Assembly: GCA_032059445.1 (NCBI GenBank)
Contig: DAMCAP010000008.1
Coordinates: 1 to 64,000 of the forward strand
Origin: DAMCAP01 sp032059445
Lineage (GTDB): Bacteria; Bacillota; Clostridia; Oscillospirales; Ruminococcaceae
Length of the DNA: 64,000 bases
Direction of reading: 5' to 3'
A program made the translations under genes and the position numbers. Every line of letters starts with the position of its first letter. Position 1 is the stretch's first letter. The notes below the pieces were generated by a model that worked only from the letters and a program-made list of their open reading frames with translations, ran no database searches and was not told where the DNA came from. Below are positions 43,072 through 52,840 of the stretch, one piece after another.

Positions 43072-45537
43072 TTACTTTGTCAGTGCTTCTTTTAAAGACT
43101 CAACTTTGTGGATCGTAACTTTTTGATCCACGCAATCACAGATGATAGTATCGCCAATGGTGATACGTCCATGCAATATTTCATCCGCTAAGAAGTCTTC
43201 GATCTTTGACTGTACTGCTCTGCGCAGAGGTCTGGCACCATAATCAGCCTCATAGCCCCAGTCCGACACGCTCGATACCACCTCAGGTGTAAACCCAAGC
43301 TGGATGCCGATATCATTCATCCGCAGCACCACCGAATCCAGAAGCTTGCTGGCAATTTCACAGATATTTTCTTTGTTAAGCCTCTTGAAAACTACCACTT
43401 CATCTATGCGGTTGAGAAGCTCTGGGCGAAACAGCCTGCGAAGCTCTTTCAAAACTTCTTTTTGCGTATCATTGTTTACTTCATCCTCGCTATTGGTCAC
43501 AGAAAATCCAAAAGACTTCTTGTCGGTAATATAACGTGCACCAATGTTGGAGGTCATGATAATAACTGCATTTTTAAAGCTACAGCTGCGACCCATAGAG
43601 TCGGTAAGCTGGCCATCCTCCAATATCTGTAGTAATATAGTCAGCACATCGGGGTGGGCTTTTTCTATCTCATCAAACAGCACCACACTATAAGGCTTGC
43701 GGCGGATTTTTTCTGTAAGCTTGCCGCCCTCTTCGTGCCCTACATAACCGGGCGGAGAGCCGATCAGCTTAGATACCGAGTGCTTCTCCATAAACTCCGA
43801 CATATCGAGGCGTATCAAGCTGTCGTTACTGCCAAATAAACACTGACCCAATGCAACCGAGAGCTCGGTTTTTCCTACTCCTGTGGGGCCTAAAAATACA
43901 AAAGATCCAATTGGTCGTTTGGGGTCTTTTAATCCTACCCGCCCACGGCGTATCGCCCTAGATACGGCAGCTACAGCTTCTTTTTGCCCGATAATTTGCT
44001 GTCCCAGTTGTTCCTCCAGCTCAAGTAGCTGAGTCACCTGATTGTTATCAAGAGCGCTGACCTCAATGCCTGTCATTTTGGATACCACTCTCGCGATATC
44101 TTCCTTACCCAAGACGGGTTGGCTCTCGATGATTTCCTGGGAAATTTTAACTTTTTCGTTTTCTAGCTCTCTGATCGATTCACGCAGGTTAAGCACCTTC
44201 GTAAAGTTTTTTTCAGCTAAGCAAATATCCAGCTCATCTTTTAGCAAAGACATTGCTTCGTCAATCTGCTCTGTCCGCTCCGATGAAGTGAATTTCCGTA
44301 GCTTTACATAGGCGCATGCCTCATCTACAAGATCGATGGCCTTATCCGGCAGAAATCGATCCATGATGTATCGTGATGAAAGCTCTACCGCACATTTAAT
44401 AGCTTCATTACTAATTTTGATCTGATGATGGGATTCGTACCGTTCCCTTAAACCATGCAGGATGGCTATGGTGCTCTGCATAGACGGCTCATTGATCTTT
44501 ACACTCTGAAACCTACGCTCCAGAGCAGAGTCTTTTTCTATATGCTTACGGTATTCTTCGAAGGTAGTTGCTCCGATCAGCTGCAATTCGCCTCTTGCCA
44601 GCTGTGGCTTTAAGATATTTGCAGCATCAATTGCACCTTCAGCCGCACCTGTACCCATAATATTGTGAATTTCATCAATAAAGAGGATAATATTTTTAGA
44701 AGTGATAACCTCATTAATGATGTTTTTAATACGTTCCTCAAAATCACCACGGTATTTCGTACCTGCTACGATAGATGTTAAGTCCAATGAGACCACCCGT
44801 CGATCCAACAATATTGCCGGTACCTTACCCGCTACGATCTGCTGGGCAAGCCCTTCGATCACCGCGGTCTTACCTACTCCTGCTTCACCAATCAAGCAAG
44901 GGTTATTTTTGCTACGGCGTGAAAGAATCTGTATCACCCGCTCAATTTCGTCATCGCGCCCCACTACTGGGTCAAGCTTCTGCCCTCTTGCCATTTCGGT
45001 AAGATCTTTAGAAAATTTATCAAGTAGTGGTGTTTTTGCTGATTGAGGTTTACTTGGTTTAGGCGGGGTCTTTGGTGGCTTATTGACTAGACCCTGTTGA
45101 TCATCTACAAAGCTACTTAGGATTTTATTAAGCGACTGTATATCTACTCCTAGCTCCAGCAGGAATTTAACCGCGTAGCTGTCTTTTTCCGCCAGCATCG
45201 CCATTAAAATATGCTCCGTACCGATCATCACATGGTTGCTGGCCTTTGCCCTAATTACAGCCCCCTCCAAGATCGATCTGCAGCAAGGCGTAATATCATT
45301 GGGAGTAAGATTGGATTGAGCGCCTCTGCCGATAGTTTTGATCAGCAACGCTACCACAATATCTGCGCTAAGGCCTTTTGAATTGAGTGCAACCTGAGCT
45401 GTAGAGCCCTCTGCCGCCAAAAGACCTAAGAGCAGATGCTCGCTGCCGATATAGGTATGCCCAAGCGCCGAGGCCTTGGCTATTGCCAGGTTTATAGCAT
45501 CACTGGATTTTTGGGTAAATCCATTAAATCTAAACAT
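43072..45537 (-). CDS. clpC: Clp protease ATP-binding subunit ClpC
   Basis: 821 aa, normal ClpC length. Two N-terminal Clp repeats (about 1-145), a Pro/Lys linker, AAA-1 with GEAGVGKT, a UVR-like coiled coil between, AAA-2 with GPTGVGKT and the IGSPPGYVGHEEGG pore segment, and a C-terminal D2-small domain. Unfolds substrates for ClpP. Unlike many Firmicutes, no ctsR-mcsA-mcsB genes adjoin; expression control is not visible. Confidence 0.96.
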   Translation of the reverse strand: MFRFNGFTQKSSDAINLAIAKASALGHTYIGSEHLLLGLLAAEGSTAQVALNSKGLSADIVVALLIKTIGRGAQSNLTPNDITPCCRSILEGAVIRAKASNHVMIGTEHILMAMLAEKDSYAVKFLLELGVDIQSLNKILSSFVDDQQGLVNKPPKTPPKPSKPQSAKTPLLDKFSKDLTEMARGQKLDPVVGRDDEIERVIQILSRRSKNNPCLIGEAGVGKTAVIEGLAQQIVAGKVPAILLDRRVVSLDLTSIVAGTKYRGDFEERIKNIINEVITSKNIILFIDEIHNIMGTGAAEGAIDAANILKPQLARGELQLIGATTFEEYRKHIEKDSALERRFQSVKINEPSMQSTIAILHGLRERYESHHQIKISNEAIKCAVELSSRYIMDRFLPDKAIDLVDEACAYVKLRKFTSSERTEQIDEAMSLLKDELDICLAEKNFTKVLNLRESIRELENEKVKISQEIIESQPVLGKEDIARVVSKMTGIEVSALDNNQVTQLLELEEQLGQQIIGQKEAVAAVSRAIRRGRVGLKDPKRPIGSFVFLGPTGVGKTELSVALGQCLFGSNDSLIRLDMSEFMEKHSVSKLIGSPPGYVGHEEGGKLTEKIRRKPYSVVLFDEIEKAHPDVLTILLQILEDGQLTDSMGRSCSFKNAVIIMTSNIGARYITDKKSFGFSVTNSEDEVNNDTQKEVLKELRRLFRPELLNRIDEVVVFKRLNKENICEIASKLLDSVVLRMNDIGIQLGFTPEVVSSVSDWGYEADYGARPLRRAVQSKIEDFLADEILHGRITIGDTIICDCVDQKVTIHKVESLKEALTK

Positions 45538-45681
45538 TGTACGCCCTCCGTAAAATTGTTACATATCTATTTTATGCTTTTTAAAGAGCAATAAATCACC
45601 GAGCGCAAATAAATTAATCCAGTAACATCTTATTCTCGTTTAGCATAGTATAGGTTGAAATCTAAATAAGGAGGGTCATTT

Positions 45682-45906
45682 ATGTGGAATAATTTCGGAG
45701 GCGGCGGCTGTTGGATCATTATACTAATCATAATCCTTTGTGGTTGTGGTGGTTGGGGCGGCGGCTGTGGCGGATCTGGCGGATGCAACAATGGTTGCGG
45801 CGGATGCAATAACGGCTGTGGCGGATGCAACAACGGTTGCAACAACGGCTGTAACAACGGTTGTAACAATGGCTGTAACGGATGCAATAACAATTGCTGC
45901 TGCTAG
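45682..45906 (+). CDS. Cys/Gly/Asn-repeat peptide (74 aa)
   Basis: Strong AAGGAGG before ATG. The N-terminal 20 residues contain one hydrophobic helix (WIIILIIILCGCGG); the remaining 55 are only Gly, Cys, Asn, Ser and Trp, mostly CNNG-type units, with about 21 cysteines in total. The DNA is a run of diverged 12-15-bp units (GGCGGATGCAACAACGGTTGC type), so it expands by slippage. Similar very Cys-rich small proteins exist in other Clostridia, with no known role. Could be a metal-binding or disulfide-crosslinked coat or surface peptide; not established. The antisense ORFs across it are shadows. Confidence 0.75.
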   Translation: MWNNFGGGGCWIIILIIILCGCGGWGGGCGGSGGCNNGCGGCNNGCGGCNNGCNNGCNNGCNNGCNGCNNNCCC

Positions 45907-45939
45907 TCTATAACAGCAATCTCTAATGTCCATACGAAG

Positions 45940-45969
45940 CAGGGTGTGCCTAAGCGCGCACCCTGTTTT
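45940..45969 (+). terminator. Terminator of the Cys-rich peptide gene
   Basis: Stem CAGGGTGTGC / GCGCACCCTG with 6-nt loop and TTTTC. Confidence 0.85.
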
Positions 45970-46138
45970 CTTTGCTTCATTGTATGCACCTATGTTGTCA
46001 GCCGTTAAAGTAAACCATAATTGTTACGGTGTTTATTTAATCAGTAAGTTATATATGTTATAATATTCTGTAAAATATTATCCCTATGAGGTTCCCTTAC
46101 TTGCTATAATTATTTGAGTAACACGAAAGGATGACTAT

Positions 46139-46993
46139 ATGAGCAAATATGCCCCACTCATCCAGCGGCTGATGATGTACGCACAAGATTCTGTTAGCAT
46201 TCGCGCAGTCTTTGTAATCGGATCACAAGCACGAAGCCTTATCCAAGCTGACGAGTACTCTGACCTCGACATCCTGATCATTGCAAAAGATCCATCATAC
46301 TTTTTTGATCAAGATCAGTGGTTGGACGCTTTAGGTCCCTACTATATTTCTTTTGTAGAGGGCACGATTGGCGGAGGTAAAGAGCGTAGGGTCTTGTTTG
46401 AAGGTGGTCTTGATGTAGATTTTGTGATTATGTCAGAAGACTTCGCCAAAAATGCACTTCAGTCTGCGACTGTGCGTAAAGTTTTTGAAAGAGGCTACCT
46501 AGTACTTCTGGACAAACTCGGCTTGTCGCCAGATGTACCACAGAGCACTATAGCAGCACCAAGATATACAGTGCCTACCGAAACTGAATTTATCAATCAC
46601 ATCAATGATTTTTGGTACCATGCCGTATGGACTGTAAAAAAGCTGCTTCGTGGTGAGCTGTGGGCAGCGAAATTTTGCTTAGACGGTTATATGAAGACGA
46701 AGCTGCGATGGCTAATAGAGCTTCATACCCAAGCCCAACACGACTTTACCTACGACACATGGCACGACGGCCGCTTCTTGGATACTTGGGCAGACCCCAG
46801 AGCCGTCGATGGGTTAAATAAAGCTTTCGCTACATATCGCCGTGAGGATATCTTACCTGCTCTGCAAAATACAATGGAGCTTTTTCACTGGATCGCTCTA
46901 GAAACATGCGACAAAACAAACTATACATATCCTTATAAGGCAGAAGAATACGCTAGGGATTGGATCAAACAAGCAACGAAGCAATATAAATAG
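46139..46993 (+). CDS. Aminoglycoside 6-adenylyltransferase-like protein (ANT(6) family)
   Basis: 284 aa, the usual ANT(6) length. The nucleotidyltransferase core GSQARSLIQADEYSDLDILI (about residues 29-48, with the catalytic Asp-Leu-Asp) and the C-terminal helical domain MKTKLRWLIELHTQAQHDFTYDTWHDGRFL are typical. Family members add AMP to streptomycin. Whether this chromosomal copy confers resistance or does another nucleotidyl transfer cannot be told from sequence. GAAAGGATG precedes the start. Confidence 0.88.
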   Translation: MSKYAPLIQRLMMYAQDSVSIRAVFVIGSQARSLIQADEYSDLDILIIAKDPSYFFDQDQWLDALGPYYISFVEGTIGGGKERRVLFEGGLDVDFVIMSEDFAKNALQSATVRKVFERGYLVLLDKLGLSPDVPQSTIAAPRYTVPTETEFINHINDFWYHAVWTVKKLLRGELWAAKFCLDGYMKTKLRWLIELHTQAQHDFTYDTWHDGRFLDTWADPRAVDGLNKAFATYRREDILPALQNTMELFHWIALETCDKTNYTYPYKAEEYARDWIKQATKQYK

Positions 46994-47030
46994 AATTTGG
47001 CCAAGCAACGCAAACTCTAACAGGTTAATA

Positions 47031-47071
47031 AAAGCGGAGTGTGGCATTTGGCCACACTCCGCTTTGCTTTT
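47031..47071. terminator. Terminator after ANT(6)-like gene
   Basis: Long stem AAAGCGGAGTGTGGC / GCCACACTCCGCTTT with T-rich tail. Confidence 0.9.
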
Positions 47072-47230
47072 TACCAGATTTGATATCATAGGGCATTTCC
47101 GGGCGAGTTCTCTAAAGCTTCACAAATTTCTGCAAGACAAATTATCCGAACACTCATAGGGTAATTTTAAATACAGATTCAGCGCCCAACTATAGACATT
47201 TATTGAAACTCCTCTAGGGCATACTCCAAT

Positions 47231-47974
47231 TTACTCCCACTTAAAATACCGAAGGGATATAGAAATACATAGCACTGCGATTACAAGCATTACAATTATG
47301 GGGATGAGCACACTGTCTATCGGCATACCAAGCGATGTGGCTTTTAATAGTTTTATGCCTTGGGTTAGTGGCAATACATCTGCTATTTTTTGAAGTGTAG
47401 CGGGCATCACCTCATACGGCAAGGTAGCGCCCGAAAAGATGAGCATTGGGAAATATAGCAGGCTGTCTGCCGCGCTTGCGATTTTCGCGTTTGGCGCAAT
47501 GCCGCCCACCAGCAACCCAATGCTAAACATTGATAGCATAACCAGCAGATAAGAGCCCAAAAACTCAATCCAAGAGCCTTGTAACTGATAGTCAAAAAAT
47601 GCCGATGCAATACCAAATACAAGGATAAGAGAAGCTATTGAATAAAGCGCATAAATAACCACCTGTACCGCTAAGATAAGGGCCGGGCTGACTGGAGTAA
47701 CGTGAAATCGTTTTAAGATCTTTCTGCTTCGATAGTCAGATACAACTAAAGGAAGCCCCATCACTCCTCCAGCACAAACGGCAATGGTAGACACCGCACC
47801 AATAGACTGCGCTAAAAAAGTATAACCCGCGCCGTCAAAAGCAGGTCTACTCCCAAACACCGCTCCTAAGATCACTACAACGACAACCGGCATACAGATT
47901 GCAAAAATAAACATATCCATCCCGCGGAGTGATAATTTGATTTCTGTTTTTAGTAGTGAGTTAAACGCTTTCAT
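47231..47974 (-). CDS. ABC-2 type permease
   Basis: Start chosen at MKAFNSLLKTEIK (47974), with AGGAGGAAGT upstream. 247 aa, six hydrophobic segments and the ABC-2 signature SRKILKRFHVTPVSPALIL. Works with the ATPase gene that overlaps it by 14 bases. Such two-gene exporters carry antibiotics, peptides or lipids. Controlled by the tandem-MerR regulator upstream, by context. Confidence 0.92.
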   Translation of the reverse strand: MKAFNSLLKTEIKLSLRGMDMFIFAICMPVVVVVILGAVFGSRPAFDGAGYTFLAQSIGAVSTIAVCAGGVMGLPLVVSDYRSRKILKRFHVTPVSPALILAVQVVIYALYSIASLILVFGIASAFFDYQLQGSWIEFLGSYLLVMLSMFSIGLLVGGIAPNAKIASAADSLLYFPMLIFSGATLPYEVMPATLQKIADVLPLTQGIKLLKATSLGMPIDSVLIPIIVMLVIAVLCISISLRYFKWE

Positions 47975-48692
47975 GTACTTCCTCCTCATCTGTGTACCAG
48001 AGATATGCATCTTCGAGTTTTTGATAGGGGCTAGAAGCAATTACTTCTTGGACAGTTCCGCAGAAGATGCTTTTTCCTTTTTTTATAATCAGTATCCTAT
48101 CACATAAAGTCTCTACCTCATCCATAAAATGTGAGGTTAATAGTATTGTGATTCCTTTTTCTTTTAGCTCTGAAAGGCTTTTCCAGACATCTCGCCGCGC
48201 TTTCGCATCCAGCCCTGTAGTGAGTTCATCGAGAAATACGACTTCGGGATTGGGGATCAATGCCAATACGATAAAAAGACGCTGTTTCTGTCCTCCTGAT
48301 AGCTCGCTTACCAAGCTATTGAGCTTATCGAGAAGCCCAAATTGCTTTAAAAGTGCTGTATAATCCTGTGGAGATTTATACAGTGAAGCTGTGACCTCAC
48401 AAAGCTCAACTACCCTAATTTTATCTTGATAACTAGCCTCTTGAAACTGTACCCCAACTCTCTCAAACACAGTCTGGCGCTCTGTCTGAGGATTCATACC
48501 CAAAATAGAAACAGAGCCACAGTCTGCTTTCTTGGTCCCTAAAATACACTCGATGGTTGTGCTTTTACCTGCACCATTTGCACCCAATAAACCAAATACT
48601 TCACCATGATAAGCAGTGATACTCACATTTTCTACCACTTTGACGTTGTTATAAGATTTGCACAGGCTTCTTACCTCAATCGTTGCTTTCAT
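47961..48692 (-). CDS. ABC transporter ATP-binding protein
   Basis: About 243 aa from ATG 48692 (AGGAGG upstream). Walker A GANGAGKST, Q-loop FQEASY, signature LSGGQKQR, Walker B VVFLDELTTGLD (Asp-Glu), H-loop TSHFMDE. DrrA/CcmA-like exporter type. Pairs with the ABC-2 permease. A MerR operator lies just upstream at 48730-48768. Confidence 0.94.
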   Translation of the reverse strand: MKATIEVRSLCKSYNNVKVVENVSITAYHGEVFGLLGANGAGKSTTIECILGTKKADCGSVSILGMNPQTERQTVFERVGVQFQEASYQDKIRVVELCEVTASLYKSPQDYTALLKQFGLLDKLNSLVSELSGGQKQRLFIVLALIPNPEVVFLDELTTGLDAKARRDVWKSLSELKEKGITILLTSHFMDEVETLCDRILIIKKGKSIFCGTVQEVIASSPYQKLEDAYLWYTDEEEVHESV

Positions 48693-48729
48693 CAAATACC
48701 TCCTGTTTTCTTTGTGTATAAACAGGATA

Positions 48730-48768
48730 ACACCAGAATAAAGTCTGGTGTTAAGGTGTAGGGTTATT
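48730..48768 (-). promoter_or_regulatory. MerR-type operator/promoter of the ABC exporter (site A)
   Basis: Minus-strand AACCCTACACCTTAACACC followed by AGACTTTATTCTGGTGTTA: an inverted AACACCAGA / TCTGGTGTT hairpin, closely matching site B upstream of the regulator gene. A MerR-family protein likely binds and bends here. Confidence 0.65.
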
Positions 48769-49510
48769 TAAATTGTAATTTCATTCTTTCTAGATGTCCA
48801 AGCATTTCTGTTGCGTTTTGCTCTGCATAGTATAGTGACGTGAGCAATTTATCGCACACAGAAATAATATCCTCGTTTTCCTTTGGTGCATCAATTGCCT
48901 GCCGTATATCCGCTTCTGGATTTTGTGTTAGGATATCGATCATCCGCAAAATTGCTGACAGAGAGTAATTGGCCAGGCGCAAAGCCCGTATGATCTTTAA
49001 TCGCCGAATATCTTCAGTGGTGTACACACGATAGCCATTTTGCTTTCGTTTTACACGAAGCAAGCCGTTCATTTCCCAATTTCTTAGCGCATCAATGGAG
49101 ATTTGCAGTTGATCCGCTGTTTCGTTTCTGGTCAAAAACGTATTACCTTCTCCTTGGCTATCACCTGCTAATAACTTCTCAGTAATTGCTATGGCTTCTT
49201 CCGCATTTTTTTGTTCCGCTTTAATCTGTACTAGATATTGCTGTGTCAGATAAATTGCTTTGCAAAAATCCCCCCGAGCAGAGGTCTTAATTATGGCAAT
49301 CGCTTGCTTTCTTAGTCCATTTTGCAGGACTTCTACCTTTAAAGCAATTCTTGCAAGTTTAATCTGCTCGATATGGAAGTCTGTGAAGACTCGATAACCA
49401 TTTTCTTTACGCTCTGGCTTCGGTATCAGCCCCAGTTCTTCATATAGCCGCACTGTATTGGGATGGATTCCAATGCAGTTTGCAACCTCTGACGTCATAT
49501 AAGTGTTCAC
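48764..49510 (-). CDS. Tandem MerR-family regulator (two DNA-binding domains)
   Basis: 248 aa. First HTH domain (residues about 3-70, SEVANCIGIHPNTVRLYEELGLIPKPERKENGYRVFT), a helical linker, and a second HTH (about 125-195, LTRNETADQLQISIDALRNWEMNGLLRVKRKQNGYRVYT). Usual MerR proteins have only one and dimerise, so this single chain carries both halves; a similar double architecture is known in a few Clostridia proteins. It precedes an ABC-2 exporter, so it is a likely drug/peptide-sensing activator. No cysteines suggest metal sensing. Confidence 0.88.
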   Translation of the reverse strand: MNTYMTSEVANCIGIHPNTVRLYEELGLIPKPERKENGYRVFTDFHIEQIKLARIALKVEVLQNGLRKQAIAIIKTSARGDFCKAIYLTQQYLVQIKAEQKNAEEAIAITEKLLAGDSQGEGNTFLTRNETADQLQISIDALRNWEMNGLLRVKRKQNGYRVYTTEDIRRLKIIRALRLANYSLSAILRMIDILTQNPEADIRQAIDAPKENEDIISVCDKLLTSLYYAEQNATEMLGHLERMKLQFK

Positions 49511-49544
49511 GCTATCACCACCATTCTATTGCATTATAATAATA

Positions 49545-49582
49545 CCATATTGAAGTCTGGTGTTATAGTGGAGGGTTTCATT
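49545..49582 (-). promoter_or_regulatory. MerR-type operator/promoter of the regulator gene (site B)
   Basis: Minus-strand AACCCTCCACTATAACACC, then AGACTTCAATATGGT and a TATAAT. Shared positions with site A cover about 24 of 30 bases. Suggests autoregulation. Confidence 0.6.
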
Positions 49583-49636
49583 GCAACGCAAACTATCGAA
49601 ACTACAGACATCATGATCGGGCAATCTTACAAAACA

Positions 49637-49680
49637 AAACCAGCGTATCATTCATTTAGAACGATACGCTGGTTTTTGGC
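49637..49680. terminator. Terminator of the ABC importer operon
   Basis: 14-bp stem AAACCAGCGTATC / GATACGCTGGTTT with T-run, about 40 bases beyond the end of the solute-binding protein gene. Confidence 0.9.
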
Positions 49681-49716
49681 ACAATTTACATTAAGAACTT
49701 CTATAAAGCTTTCGCC

Positions 49717-51050
49717 TTAGCTGTTTCTTGCCTGCTCCATTGCCTTAGCACCCAGCTCCTGAGCAGATTTCAGTGCATCAGCTACCGACTTCTTACCGGC
49801 AAATACCTGCTGCAGCTCGTCGCCCAAGGCATTTAGTGCATTGATCTCACCGATGTTGCGTGCCCCTTGGAAACCTCTATCCATACAGGTAAATGGCAAC
49901 ATCTTGATTGGCTTCTCATCTAGCACCTTCTTAAATACTGGATCATCCTTTGCTGACTTTCTGACAGGGATGTAACCGGTCTGAGCTGCGAAGTAAGCGG
50001 TGTTTTGAGTATTGGTAAGGAACTTGATGTAATCCCACGCAGCCTGCTTCTGAGCATCGGTAGCGGAGTTAAACACAGCTACGTTGGTACCATAAAACAG
50101 CTGGTCATCGGTTTTATGTGCTGGCAGCTCTGCTGCGTTGATGATAATCCCCTCGGCTGTGTCCTTTTCGATATAAGGAAGTGCTGAAGTAGAAGCTACG
50201 CACATAGCGGCTCTTCCCTGCTGTAGTGGTACATTGGCACTCTTATCATCACCTGCTAGGCGGGCAGTTTTGCTCTGGATCATATTATTTAGGAAGTTTA
50301 CCGCCTCGGCAGACTCAGGGGTGTCAAAATACAGTGTATTGGTTGCTTCATCCATGGTATCGCCGCCAGCTTGCTTAAACCAAGGAGCGATATCGGTGGA
50401 CAGGTTGTTAGCAAAAACAGTACCGTAGATCTCTGGTGTGCCGTCGCCATCTTTATCGACAGTCAGCTTCTTGGAGGCTTCTGTCCACTCTGCCCAGTTC
50501 TTTGGCACCTCTACACNNNNNNNNNNCCAGCTTCTTTGAGCATTCCTTCGTTATAGTAAAGTACCATCTGGCTCTTGTTGAAGGGCATTGCATACTGCTT
50601 GCCATTCCAGATGCCATCATCTAGGAACATCTTAGGGACATCTGCGAGATCTTCCTGTGTAAAACCAGTACCAGCTGCCTGCATATAAGGGGTCAGATCT
50701 GTTACCAGATCCTTAGCAATATACCAAGACAATCTGTTGGAATACACCTGCGAGATTACAGGCATCTGATTTGCCTTGGCAGATGCCATCAGCTTATCAA
50801 ATAAATCGGTATACTTGCCCTGATTGACGAGATTGACCTTAATATGAGGGTTTTGCACCATGAAATCATCGGTGATCTTTTTCATTGCCTCTTCGTTGAC
50901 ACCACTCATCGCGTGCCAATAATCAATCTCCACCTGATCAGCTGCAGCGGAGGAAGCTGGTGTTGATGCAGCAGGTGGGTTCTTTGCACCACAGCCTGCC
51001 ATACTTGCTGTTACCATGGCCGCAAGTATTAAAGATAAAATCCTTTTCAT
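49717..51050 (-). CDS. ABC importer solute-binding lipoprotein (UgpB/MalE-like), with assembly gap
   Basis: Lipoprotein signal MKRILSLILAAMVTASMAGCG (Cys is the lipid attachment site), then the bilobal binding fold. The segments GKQYAMPFNKSQMVLYYNEGM and FYGTNVAVFNSA resemble UgpB, the glycerol-3-phosphate/glycerophosphodiester binding protein, more than maltose binders. A 10-N run at 50517-50526 breaks the frame. Substrate not provable from sequence. Last-transcribed gene of the operon. Confidence 0.92.
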
Positions 51051-51103
51051 ACGAATACTCCTAGTTCATTTAATTTTATGTCATGTGCTACGCACATCAA
51101 CAG

Positions 51104-51936
51104 CTATCCTTTTACCCCTGTATCACTAATTCCATTCACGATCTGTCGATTGGCGATGAAATACACCAGCAGGATCGGCAGAATGATCATGATAGAAAAA
51201 GCCATCAGGGTATTGTAGCTCGTACCTGCATCTGTCGAAAAAGCCGCCAATGCAATGGGTAAGGTGCGCATTTCATCTGCATTGGTCACGATGAGTGGCC
51301 ACATATAGGCGTTCCAGCTAGAGATCACTTTTAGCAGTGCAATCGAAACCAACGTCGGCCTCGCCATCGGTACAAGTACTAGAAATAAGAAACGCAGGTG
51401 CTTGCAGCCATCTATCCGCGCCGCCTTGTAGTAGCTTACGTCGATGGCGGCAAATCTCTGCCTCAGTAAGAAGATCGAAAATACACTTGCACACCAAGGC
51501 AATACCAGCGCCTTGTAAGAGTTCACCCACCCCAGCTCGCTAAGGGTAATGTAGTTTGGAATCATGAGGATCTCGCTAGGTACCATCATGGTAGAGATCA
51601 GCAAGGTAAAGAGCACCCGCTTCCCTCGAAACTCAAATGCAGCAAAAGCATAAGCAGCTAGTATAGTAGTGACCAGCTCCCCTGCTGTAATCAATGTGGA
51701 AACCGCAATACTATTAAAGAGATAGGTCTTGAAGGGCGCCGCCTGATANNNNNNNNNNTGACGAAGTTTTCCCAACGAAATTCAGAGGGGATCCACTTAG
51801 GCGGCATCAGGAGCACTTCATTTGAGGGCTTAAGCGCAGTTAGCAGCATCCATATAAAGGGCAGTAGGATGAACACCGCTCCTATCGTCAGTACACCATA
51901 CGTGATAGAGCGCTTGAGCATAGCTTTTACCTTCAT
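51104..51936 (-). CDS. ABC importer permease, MalG/UgpE-like, with assembly gap
   Basis: Start MKVKAMLKRSITYGVL at 51936 with GAGGAGGGGCAG upstream. Six membrane helices and the inner-membrane EAA-loop region YKAARIDGCKHLRFL, which docks on the ATPase. Ten N at 51749-51758 break the frame. Start overlaps the previous gene's stop (ATGA). Forms the transmembrane pair with the next gene. Confidence 0.93.
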
Positions 51937-52838
51937 TGCTGCCCCTCCTCTTTCTTCTTGGTTAAGGCTAGTTGTATGAGGGTCACCGCTAATATCATTG
52001 CAAACAACACAAACGCAGCAGCCGCTGCTCTGGCAAACTGCCACTCTTGATAAAATTTATGGAAGATATAATATACGATGGTCAAACCGCTTTTAAGAGG
52101 GCCCGGCCTGCCATCATACAAAACATGCACCTCATCAAAGGTCTTAAAGGTACCGATTACAGTGGTAATCGATAGGAAGATCAACACGGGCTTAAGCATA
52201 GGCAAGGTAATATGTACAAATCTCGCGATTGCCCCTGCGCCATCTATACGCGCCGCATGATGATAGCGCTTATCGATAGCCTGCAAACCAGCAAGTAGGA
52301 TGATAATACGATACCCAAGCCCCTTCCATACACTGAGGGCTATTAATATCGGTAGAGTCATTTGCTCATCGGTCAGCCACGCAATCTTAGCAACACCAAA
52401 TACTCCAAGTACTGCGTTGACAACGCCATATTCTCGATTGAGCATCCAGCTCCACACAATCGATACCGCCACCATAGAGGTGACAAAGGGGATGAAGTAC
52501 ACCGTCTGGAAAAATTTCTTTAACCGGATATCAGAATCCAGCAGTACAGCCAAAATTAACGCTAAGAATATCCCCAAAGGTGCCGCAATAAGGCTTAATA
52601 TGCAGGTGTTTTTTATCGCCAGTACGAAGTCGGGATCGCTGAGCACATAGGCAAAATTCTCAAAGCCCAGTTCACTGACTTCACCGGTGATATAATCAAA
52701 CTTGGTATAAAACCCCATAAAAAACGATTGAATAATTGGATAAATCTGAAAAACGCTCAGCACCGTTAAAGCAGGTGTAAGAAAGATCAGCGGCAGCAGC
52801 GGTTTCGTAAACTTTTTCAGTTTCTTCTTCATTACCAT
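51933..52838 (-). CDS. ABC importer permease, MalF/UgpA-like
   Basis: 301 aa. Six membrane segments and the EAA motif YHHAARIDGAGAIARFVHITLP. Partner of the MalG-like permease, both translated together with overlapping stop/start. The MalF-type long periplasmic loop is absent, so it is the UgpA-like form. Confidence 0.93.
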   Translation of the reverse strand: MVMKKKLKKFTKPLLPLIFLTPALTVLSVFQIYPIIQSFFMGFYTKFDYITGEVSELGFENFAYVLSDPDFVLAIKNTCILSLIAAPLGIFLALILAVLLDSDIRLKKFFQTVYFIPFVTSMVAVSIVWSWMLNREYGVVNAVLGVFGVAKIAWLTDEQMTLPILIALSVWKGLGYRIIILLAGLQAIDKRYHHAARIDGAGAIARFVHITLPMLKPVLIFLSITTVIGTFKTFDEVHVLYDGRPGPLKSGLTIVYYIFHKFYQEWQFARAAAAAFVLFAMILAVTLIQLALTKKKEEGQQ

Positions 52839-52840
52839 AC

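Noticed and set aside
45630..45933. Antisense Pro/Leu/His and Val/Ala repeat ORFs across the Cys-rich gene
   Set aside because: These are mirror images of the same DNA repeat with no ribosome sites.
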